Translations under genes and position numbers: made by a program | Part shown: piece after piece, positions 1 to 4,641 of the stretch | How the letters are laid out: the number at the start of each line of letters is the position of its first letter | Numbering within the stretch: position 1 is the first letter of the stretch | Assembly (NCBI GenBank): GCA_007280825.1 | Contig: QYQI01000105.1 | Coordinates: 1-5,184 of the forward strand | Direction of reading: 5' to 3' | DNA: 5,184 nucleotides | Source: Ignavibacteriales bacterium | GTDB taxonomy: Bacteria; Bacteroidota; Ignavibacteria; Ignavibacteriales; Melioribacteraceae | The notes under the pieces: model-generated | Database searches by the model: none | Seen by the model: only the letters and a program-made list of their open reading frames with translations | What the model was told of the DNA's origin: nothing

Positions 1-1
1 A

Positions 2-181
2 GAAAAATTAGAAAAAATGTTAATACCATTAAATTTAAATTATAATAATTTAAAAGCTATTTCTACTGAAGGAAAAGAAAAATTGGCCAAAATCAAGCCG
101 CATTCGATAGGTCAGGCCTCTAGAATCTCTGGAGTTACACCTTCAGATATTTCCGTTTTATTAGTATATTTAAAAAGTTAA
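2..181 (+). CDS. mnmG: MnmG (GidA), C-terminal end only; tRNA U34 carboxymethylaminomethyl-modification enzyme
   Basis: The open frame enters at the left edge and gives 59 residues before a TAA stop. Residues 36-47 of the fragment read IGQASRISGVTP, the highly conserved tail of MnmG, followed by S.DIS.LLVYLK, which matches the family's last helix. In the full protein (usually about 620-630 residues) an N-terminal FAD/NAD-binding part works with the GTPase MnmE to add a carboxymethylaminomethyl group to U34 of certain tRNAs in the cytoplasm. The C-terminal helical domain seen here is the part that contacts MnmE. The catalytic part lies outside the window, so its integrity cannot be judged; the tail is intact. 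The gene runs directly into rsmG, the classical gidA-gidB order. Confidence 0.93.
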   Translation, partial: EKLEKMLIPLNLNYNNLKAISTEGKEKLAKIKPHSIGQASRISGVTPSDISVLLVYLKS

Positions 182-184
182 TTC

Positions 185-190
185 AGAGGG
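185..190 (+). promoter_or_regulatory. Ribosome binding site of rsmG (decides between two TTG starts)
   Basis: AGAGGG lies just after the mnmG stop. It is only 2 bases from the TTG at 193 but 5 bases from the next in-frame TTG at 196. The second spacing is more usual, so translation may begin at 196, one residue later. No ATG or GTG in a suitable position was seen between the mnmG stop and these codons. Confidence 0.5.
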
Positions 191-192
191 TT

Positions 193-876
193 TTGTTGGA
201 TCTTCAAGAGCAGTACTTACGGGAACTAAAAAAGCTTTTTTGGGAAAATAGTCTTAATCCAGACGAATATCAGTTAGAAAGACTTGCACATTTTGCACAT
301 CTTGTTACACAAAAAAACACAAAACTTAACCTAATCTCACGCCGCGATGTTTTACAAATAATAGAAAATCATATTTTCATTTCTTCTTATATAGCCGAGT
401 ATCTTCCAAATAAAATTTCTAAGTTTTTAGATATTGGTACTGGTGGTGGATTTCCTGGAATTCCTTTAGCTATAACTCGTCCAGCTATGCGGGGAGTTCT
501 TGTTGATTCAACTACAAAAAAAATTGAAGCAGTAAAAGAATTTATTAGTAAACTTAAACTGAATAATATTATTGCGGAAAATTCAAGAGTTGAAAGCGAA
601 GAGTTTAAACAAAAATATTCCGGTTCTTTTGATTTAGTATTAAGCCGAGCAACAGTTCCATTAATTATTCTTCTTCGTTATTCGCTGCCTTTAATTAAAG
701 AGAAAGCTTACATTGCTACAATTAAAGGGGGAGATTTGATTGATGAATTTAAAACAGCAGAATTGAAATACAAAGCACACATTAAAAAGTCCACTGTTTT
801 CGAATTGTCATACAAACCCACCAATGCAAGAAATGAAAAAGGGAAGAAGTTGATTTTATTGGAGATCAACAAGTAA
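193..876 (+). CDS. rsmG: RsmG (GidB), 16S rRNA (guanine527-N7)-methyltransferase
   Basis: This cytoplasmic enzyme transfers a methyl group from S-adenosylmethionine to N7 of G527 in 16S rRNA; its loss in other bacteria gives low-level streptomycin resistance. The 227-residue protein is slightly longer than the E. coli enzyme (207), mainly in the N-terminal helices. Visible family marks are LNLISRRD at 45-52, the SAM-binding loop DIGTGGGFPGIP at 80-91, the acidic end of the next strand (VDST, 104-107), LSRA at 150-153 and the KGG turn at 178-180. All expected blocks are present and the frame is unbroken. The start is TTG at 193 or, judging by ribosome-binding-site spacing, TTG at 196. It lies 11-14 bases behind mnmG and is almost certainly cotranscribed with it. 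No convincing hairpin terminator follows. Confidence 0.95.
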   Translation: MLDLQEQYLRELKKLFWENSLNPDEYQLERLAHFAHLVTQKNTKLNLISRRDVLQIIENHIFISSYIAEYLPNKISKFLDIGTGGGFPGIPLAITRPAMRGVLVDSTTKKIEAVKEFISKLKLNNIIAENSRVESEEFKQKYSGSFDLVLSRATVPLIILLRYSLPLIKEKAYIATIKGGDLIDEFKTAELKYKAHIKKSTVFELSYKPTNARNEKGKKLILLEINK

Positions 877-934
877 ACTTTTCCGATTAAAGAATACCCT
901 CCTCTTTTTAAGTGAACAGTTTCAAGAATAAAGT

Positions 935-942
935 TATATTTG
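935..942 (+). promoter_or_regulatory. Possible promoter element (-7 box) upstream of the SIR2-like gene
   Basis: TATATTTG fits the Bacteroidota -7 consensus TAnnTTTG exactly and lies in the 153-base gap between rsmG and the SIR2-like gene. TATATT also matches five of six bases of a sigma-70 -10 box. No good TTTG (-33) or TTGACA (-35) partner stands at the right distance upstream, and the resulting leader would be about 80 bases. In such AT-rich DNA chance matches are common, so this is a weak call. Confidence 0.27.
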
Positions 943-1029
943 TTCGTCGGAATTATTTGATAATGATTTAACTTATTTAATCCTTTATTTCGCCCTTATA
1001 AAATAAAGCTGAAATAGCTATCTGATAAA

Positions 1030-2148
1030 ATGAATCTTACAGAAAAATTTTTAAGATATTCTGCAAATAGAGATGTCGTTTTTGTTCTAGGCGCAGGAGC
1101 TTCTCACGCCGATGGAGTTCCGCTGCAGAGAGATATGTTACCGATGATCATTTCAGGTGGAATAAACGAGATTGAAAATTCAGAGATTGGGAAAATTGTA
1201 ACGGAGTTTATTAAAGATAATTTTAAATTCAATCCGACTACAAATCAATACCCGCAGTTAGAAGCTGTGTTCGGGTTCATAGACTATTTTATTCAACAGA
1301 ACGAAAGCCTTAATTCTAAATATACAAACGAAAAAATTAGAGACATTAAAGAATATCTAATTAAGTTAATTCACTACGTTGTTAATATTCAAACTGATAA
1401 ACGAAGTCATTTCTATCATCTTTTTTGGAAAGCAATTCAAAAAAAAAATTCAAACACTTCAATCATTACACTAAACTATGATACCTTGCTTGAACAAGCA
1501 TTTGATTTTTTGTTTAAAAATCACGGATATATTGATTATTGTATTCATTTAATGAATTATGAGCGCTTACCGGGATTACGGGATTTTAATTTTTGGATTA
1601 ATCCGCGAGAACCTGTATCGGTAGATAAAGATGATAATCCAATTCCTTTTAAAATTATAAAATTACATGGAAGCTTAAACTGGAAATATTGTAAGTGTTG
1701 CAACCAAACTTTGCTTACTCCCTGGGATAGAATGATAGATTTAAATAAGGGAAAATTTTTGGGTTATACTTATCCCGAGAATAAAGAATACGAGGTTCTA
1801 TGTCCTATAGACGGGACAGAATTTCAAACACTTATAATGCCGCCAACGTATCTCAAAACAATCCATCATCCATTAATTTCGCAATTAATGGCGGAAGCTT
1901 CTCGCGAAATTAGAGCGACAAAAAAAATTGTGTTCATCGGTTATTCACTTTCTAACTCAGACGTACATATTAAAGCATTATTTAAAAAACAAATGACTCT
2001 GGAAAAAGAAATAATAGTTATAAATCCCAAACACAAAGAATCTTTAGAACTTAACTACAAATCACTCACTCCCAATGTACGCTTCATTTATTCTTCCTTC
2101 GAAGAATTCGTTAATAACGAAAATGAAATAAATTCAATCTTTTCTTAG
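1030..2148 (+). CDS. SIR2-like domain protein (SIR2_2-type), putative NAD-binding/hydrolysing enzyme, possible antiphage role
   Basis: The 372-residue protein is essentially one SIR2-like Rossmann domain. Motifs in order: VFVLGAGAS (17-25), the glycine-rich NAD-binding loop; TLNYDTLLEQAF (147-158), with Asn149 and Asp151 as likely active-site residues; KLHGSLNW (211-218), with His213 in the place of the sirtuin catalytic His; a cysteine cluster at C221, C223, C224 and C258, probably a small zinc site; FIGYSLSNSD (302-311), the second nucleotide-contact motif; and INP (331-333). No signal peptide or membrane segment is visible. In the family, such domains in ThsA, DSR and similar systems degrade NAD+ during phage infection, but many stand-alone members are uncharacterised. 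No second effector or sensor domain fits in the length. ATG 1030 is the first possible start after an in-frame TAG at 1015-1017; no Shine-Dalgarno sequence is seen. Its nearest same-strand neighbour is a PadR regulator 70 bases downstream. The fold is confident; the defence role is inference. Confidence 0.87.
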   Translation: MNLTEKFLRYSANRDVVFVLGAGASHADGVPLQRDMLPMIISGGINEIENSEIGKIVTEFIKDNFKFNPTTNQYPQLEAVFGFIDYFIQQNESLNSKYTNEKIRDIKEYLIKLIHYVVNIQTDKRSHFYHLFWKAIQKKNSNTSIITLNYDTLLEQAFDFLFKNHGYIDYCIHLMNYERLPGLRDFNFWINPREPVSVDKDDNPIPFKIIKLHGSLNWKYCKCCNQTLLTPWDRMIDLNKGKFLGYTYPENKEYEVLCPIDGTEFQTLIMPPTYLKTIHHPLISQLMAEASREIRATKKIVFIGYSLSNSDVHIKALFKKQMTLEKEIIVINPKHKESLELNYKSLTPNVRFIYSSFEEFVNNENEINSIFS

Positions 2149-2155
2149 AAATTTA

Positions 2156-2184
2156 TTGACACAATCAAAATCTCGCTCTATTTT
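2156..2184 (+). promoter_or_regulatory. Sigma-70-like promoter of the padR-family gene
   Basis: A perfect TTGACA (2156-2161) is followed after 17 bases by TATTTT (2179-2184), which matches four of six bases of the -10 consensus. It begins just after the SIR2-like stop codon, and its predicted start point falls within or next to the inverted repeat at 2188-2206. It implies the PadR gene can be transcribed independently of the SIR2-like gene. Whether the host's primary sigma factor reads this form is unknown; Bacteroidota proper prefer TTTG/TAnnTTTG elements. Confidence 0.45.
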
Positions 2185-2187
2185 AAT

Positions 2188-2206
2188 ACTACTTCATTAA
2201 AGTAGT
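2188..2206. repeat. Perfect 7-bp inverted repeat, candidate PadR operator
   Basis: ACTACTT (2188-2194) and AAGTAGT (2200-2206) are exact reverse complements separated by five bases. The repeat lies just downstream of the promoter-like TTGACA/TATTTT pair and 12 bases before the PadR start codon. PadR proteins bind as dimers to palindromes near their own promoters and often repress themselves, so an operator is the simplest reading. There is no T-tract after it, so it is not a rho-independent terminator. It could also form a short RNA hairpin that masks the start region. Confidence 0.5.
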
Positions 2207-2218
2207 GGAATTATCACA

Positions 2219-2800
2219 ATGTTATCAAAATTAGCAACGTTAATATTAGGCGTTTTGTCCGAAAGAGAGCATAATCCTTACGAGATTACAAAAATGCTTG
2301 AAAGATTAAATACACGCAAATGGCTGCCGCTGGCAGATTCGACAGTATATGCGACAATTAATAATTTGAAAAAAAACGGACTCATTTTAGGACGACAAGA
2401 GAGAAATGGAAATCTTCCTGAGAAAACAATTTACAATATCACGCCTGAGGGTGAATTTGAATTACATTCTTCGATAACAAGCTTTTTAGAAGATGATTCA
2501 ACTGGACCATCAAATTTTGATATTGGAATTTTATTAATGTACAATCTTAGCAAACCCGAAATTATGATGAAGCTTAAAAAAAAATTAGAGCGGCTTGAAA
2601 ATTTTTCTTATAACATTAGAAAACAAATTTTGAATTTCGAAATGGATCCTTCTAAAGTTGCATATACAAGTTTAGCTATGCTGAAACATAGGATGCATTT
2701 AACAGAAGCTGAAATGAAAACCATTCGCGAGTTAATCAAAGAATTAAATGTTAGATATACCATTTCTGATATATCACCTTTCGATATGAGAATGATGTAA
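2219..2800 (+). CDS. PadR-family transcriptional regulator
   Basis: This is a cytoplasmic DNA-binding protein of 193 residues. The N-terminal winged helix spans about residues 1-85: LATLILGVLSE (5-15) opens the first helix, NPYEITKML (19-27) the second, and DSTVYATINNLKKNGLI (40-56) is the recognition helix with the family's S..Y..I..L...GLI pattern. The wing ends in IYNITPEGEFEL (71-82), matching the usual Y.LT..G. Residues 100-180 are mostly helical with many charged residues and fit the PadR C-terminal dimerisation region. Length is typical. The start ATG has no clear Shine-Dalgarno sequence. A promoter-like pair and a palindrome stand directly upstream, suggesting self-repression. PadR proteins usually respond to small toxic compounds or phenolics and control a neighbouring transporter, but no transporter is in view here. 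The target may be itself, the SIR2-like gene, or something elsewhere. Confidence 0.9.
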   Translation: MLSKLATLILGVLSEREHNPYEITKMLERLNTRKWLPLADSTVYATINNLKKNGLILGRQERNGNLPEKTIYNITPEGEFELHSSITSFLEDDSTGPSNFDIGILLMYNLSKPEIMMKLKKKLERLENFSYNIRKQILNFEMDPSKVAYTSLAMLKHRMHLTEAEMKTIRELIKELNVRYTISDISPFDMRMM

Positions 2801-2886
2801 GACTTACCCAGAAAAATATTTTAATTAGAAGTTATCGAAACAGTGCCAGCCCAACTAAAACACGTTCTCTACCCAATCAAAATTTC

Positions 2887-3318
2887 TTATCGTTTAATTA
2901 TTAGATCAACATTGTATTCATCTAACTTTGTGGAGCTTGTAGATTTTGGATAAGGATTTAATGATTTTAGAATTATTCGGTAGCCGCTATAATTAATTTC
3001 TCTTGGGAATAAGGCAGTGTGAAGAAATGTATGTAATTGTTCTCTTCCATAAGAGAGTATTAAACTAACCCCGCCGTCACCAGCCCAAACACATATTACA
3101 TCCATGGGGCAACGTGAATCGTTCACACCATCAAATTTGATTGTAATATTATTCTCAATTAATGCTTCCTGTCCATAATTTATCTTTACTAAAACAGAAT
3201 CAATTATTTTATTTATAACAACAACCGGTGAATTCGGCGAAATTGAATCTACATTTTCTTTGCAGCCCATGACACTAATAACAAAAAGAATAACAGAAAG
3301 GATTTTGAATTTTGTCAA
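2887..3318 (-). CDS. Small lipoprotein of unknown function with SRCP..V.CVWAG motif
   Basis: The 143-residue product begins with a lipoprotein signal: basic MTKFK, a hydrophobic stretch from 6 to 16, and the lipobox SVMGC with Cys19 as the lipidation site. The mature part is therefore probably anchored in the inner or outer membrane facing the periplasm or outside. Its core, residues 68-86, contains SRCPMDVICVWAGDGGVSL; Cys70 and Cys76 could form a disulphide. I recognise this cysteine/tryptophan motif from unnamed bacterial exported proteins, with no known function. The rest looks beta-rich. The start is TTG at 3318; the frame has a TAA seven codons upstream and no ATG or GTG between, and an ATG at 3329 is in another frame and stops after four codons. 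A TATAAA-like -10 (3353 to 3348 on the minus strand) lies at a plausible distance, without a clear -35. It converges on the PadR gene. Confidence 0.75.
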   Translation of the reverse strand: MTKFKILSVILFVISVMGCKENVDSISPNSPVVVINKIIDSVLVKINYGQEALIENNITIKFDGVNDSRCPMDVICVWAGDGGVSLILSYGREQLHTFLHTALFPREINYSGYRIILKSLNPYPKSTSSTKLDEYNVDLIIKR

Positions 3319-3405
3319 GCGGAACTCATTTTATTGACAGGATCAATTTTATAAAAGCGATTGAGAAAATAAAGGGAAAAATTTTTTGTTGCTTTACATT
3401 AAACC

Positions 3406-3432
3406 TTTGGTATAGGCATAACTGTCTATAGT
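3406..3432 (+). promoter_or_regulatory. Possible promoter/operator region of the small basic secreted protein gene
   Basis: TATAGT (3427-3432) matches five of six bases of a -10 box and stands about 40 bases before the start codon. TTTG at 3406-3409 could be a -33-type element, although the 17-base gap is shorter than the 19-20 typical for Bacteroidota. The same stretch contains a 5-bp inverted repeat, TATAG (3411-3415) and CTATA (3426-3430), which may be a regulator site or chance. This is the only plausible promoter area in the divergent gap. Confidence 0.28.
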
Positions 3433-3455
3433 AAGAAAGCAAATATTTTTTATTT

Positions 3456-3463
3456 AGAAGGAA
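3456..3463 (+). promoter_or_regulatory. Strong Shine-Dalgarno sequence of the small secreted protein gene
   Basis: AGAAGGAA contains AAGGA, ending 7 bases before the ATG at 3470. It is one of the clearest ribosome binding sites in the window and fixes this start. The SIR2-like, PadR and DinB genes lack such a site, so this gene may be translated more strongly than they are. Confidence 0.75.
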
Positions 3464-3469
3464 TATATA

Positions 3470-3784
3470 ATGAAAAAAATAATAGCAATATTAATAATTC
3501 TTGGTGTAAGCTATACGGCCATTTCCGCACAAACTGTTACGCCAAGAATAAATAAAACTCAAAAAAAGCAGCAGCTAAGAGTTCATCAGGGAATAAAAAG
3601 CGGAGAACTTACGCGAGGCGAAGTTCGGAAGTTGGAAAATCAACAAAAAGCGATTCAACGTGATAAGCGAATTGCAAAAGCCGATGAAGTTGTAACTCCC
3701 GGCGAGCGTAAACAGATCCGCAAAGAACAAAATAGAGCGAGTAATAATATTTACATAAAGAAGCATAATAGAATTAAACAATAA
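3470..3784 (+). CDS. Small, highly basic secreted protein with two-fold internal repeat; function unknown
   Basis: The 104-residue product starts with MKK, a hydrophobic core at 4-16, and a signal-peptidase I site AISA/QT after residue 20, so it is probably exported. The mature part of about 84 residues has no cysteine, is very rich in Lys, Arg and Gln, and should be helical. It has a two-fold pattern with a 28-residue period: GELTRGEVRKLENQQ (45-59) and EVVTPGERKQIRKEQ (73-87) share T..GE...[LI]...Q at equal spacing. It ends in IYIKKHNR (94-101). I recognise this arrangement (G.SG.LT..E...L..QQ, then A.AD..VT..ER..I...Q...S..IY..KH) from short unnamed exported proteins of other bacteria; I know of no assigned function. 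The D/E..VT..E pattern faintly resembles calcium-binding loops but lacks enough acidic ligands. It has its own ribosome binding site and terminator, so it is monocistronic. Confidence 0.82.
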   Translation: MKKIIAILIILGVSYTAISAQTVTPRINKTQKKQQLRVHQGIKSGELTRGEVRKLENQQKAIQRDKRIAKADEVVTPGERKQIRKEQNRASNNIYIKKHNRIKQ

Positions 3785-3819
3785 TCTTCCCCCGCACAAG
3801 TGACTCATACATACCCCCT

Positions 3820-3856
3820 AATCCGCTCTATAAAGTTTAGTAGAGCGGATTTTTTT
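3820..3856 (+). terminator. Rho-independent terminator after the small secreted protein gene
   Basis: AATCCGCTCTA (3820-3830) and TAGAGCGGATT (3841-3851) pair perfectly over 11 bases around a 10-base loop. A run of seven T residues (3850-3856) follows. It starts 35 bases behind the stop codon at 3784. The minus-strand reading has no T-run after the stem, so it acts on plus-strand transcripts. This is the only convincing intrinsic terminator in the window. Confidence 0.93.
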
Positions 3857-4030
3857 ATAATAATTCACAGATCAAACATAAGTTTTGAATTATGGCGTTA
3901 TTTATTTTCATTTTATTTAAAGAAACCGAACATTATCTTGCACCGAATAAAAATAAAGAAACAAAATAAATAGAAGAGTCGAAGCCATTTTCAAAAACTT
4001 TAAGTGATCTTCTAAAATAAAATTAATTAT

Positions 4031-4510
4031 ATGAACCGTTCTGAAAAATTATCTGTTGAATTATACAACTCAGTTTTCGGGGATCCATGGCACGGTACAG
4101 GTCTAAAAGATATTCTTGAAAAAATTTCTTTTAAACAATCTGACAAAAGATCAATTTCATCTGCACATAATATTATCGAATTAACTTTACATCTTGATGC
4201 ATGGACAGAAGAAACCTTAAAACGATTTATCGGGGGCCAACCCTCTTTACCCACAATGAGGGATTGGCCTATTTTCAAAGATAAATCCGAAGAATATTGG
4301 CAAGCAGTAAAACAAAAACTATTTGCGGATACAAATAAATTGATTGCTGTAATCAAAAAATTTTCAGAAAAGAAACTTGATAAAATTGTTGGTGAGGAAC
4401 GAAACGCTCCGCTTGGAACAGGTTTTTCTTTTGAAGGTTTAATAATCGGATTGGTCCAGCATAATGCATATCGCGCCGGACAAATAGCATTATTAAAAAA
4501 AAAGGTTTGA
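4031..4510 (+). CDS. DinB-superfamily protein (DinB_2/DfsB-like four-helix bundle), possible thiol transferase or metal-dependent hydrolase
   Basis: The 159-residue length is normal for DinB-superfamily proteins, cytoplasmic four-helix bundles with a three-histidine metal site; members include bacillithiol and mycothiol S-transferases and damage-inducible proteins of unknown activity. Visible marks: DPWHGTGL (18-25), AHNIIELTLHLDAW (45-58) with His46 and His54 in the second helix, DWP (78-80), and QHNAYRAGQIALLKK (143-157) in the last helix. In relatives the last helix usually reads H..YHAGQI, with two histidines as ligands. Here His144 is kept but position 148 is Arg, so the usual metal site may be altered. 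The ATG at 4031 has no Shine-Dalgarno sequence. The gene stands alone behind the terminator at 3820-3856 and a 174-base spacer. A reverse-strand open frame covers almost the same stretch but has no protein-like motifs, so the plus strand is the coding one. Confidence 0.85.
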   Translation: MNRSEKLSVELYNSVFGDPWHGTGLKDILEKISFKQSDKRSISSAHNIIELTLHLDAWTEETLKRFIGGQPSLPTMRDWPIFKDKSEEYWQAVKQKLFADTNKLIAVIKKFSEKKLDKIVGEERNAPLGTGFSFEGLIIGLVQHNAYRAGQIALLKKKV

Positions 4511-4520
4511 TACAGTAACA

Positions 4521-4534
4521 TTATTAGTTAATAA
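4521..4534. repeat. Short AT palindrome after the DinB-like gene
   Basis: TTATTA (4521-4526) and TAATAA (4529-4534) are exact reverse complements around GT, 10 bases past the stop codon at 4510. An A/T-only stem of this length is weak and no T-tract follows. It could be a regulator half-site pair or chance in AT-rich DNA. Confidence 0.25.
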
Positions 4535-4630
4535 ACGTCTATTTATATAGTTGAATACAATATTTATTTCTGAATAGCGTTTACAGTCACATCAACACTT
4601 AATTGTCTTTATCAATCATCCACTAACCTT

Positions 4631-4636
4631 AGGGGG
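4631..4636 (+). promoter_or_regulatory. Ribosome binding site of the exported protein gene at the right edge
   Basis: AGGGGG lies 5 bases upstream of the ATG at 4642 and supports that start. A second, even better match to the anti-Shine-Dalgarno complement, AAAGGAGG at 4729-4736, lies inside the coding region but has no ATG, GTG or TTG at a usable distance, so it does not define a start. Confidence 0.6.
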
Positions 4637-4641
4637 TTAAG

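Noticed and set aside
877..1029. Gap after rsmG searched for a terminator, tRNA, riboswitch or attachment site flanking the SIR2-like gene
   Set aside because: No stable hairpin with a T-tract, no cloverleaf and no direct repeat matching the far side of the SIR2-like gene were seen; only weak promoter-like boxes.
1030..2800. Two-gene SIR2-PadR defence operon
   Set aside because: The PadR gene has its own promoter-like site and palindrome and a 70-base gap, and no known SIR2 defence system has PadR as an essential part; adjacency alone is not enough.
3575..3808. Minus-strand open frame of 77 codons opposite the small secreted protein
   Set aside because: It overlaps a gene with signal peptide, ribosome binding site and terminator on the plus strand; no protein-like pattern of its own.
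3892..3969. 25-codon plus-strand reading frame beginning MALFIFILFKE in the gap before the DinB-like gene
   Set aside because: No ribosome binding site, low-complexity AT-rich codons, and such frames are expected by chance; a hydrophobic small peptide cannot be excluded but is unsupported.
4027..4521. Minus-strand open frame of 164 codons opposite the DinB-like gene
   Set aside because: It mirrors the DinB-like gene almost end to end, has no recognisable motif, and the plus strand has clear family motifs.
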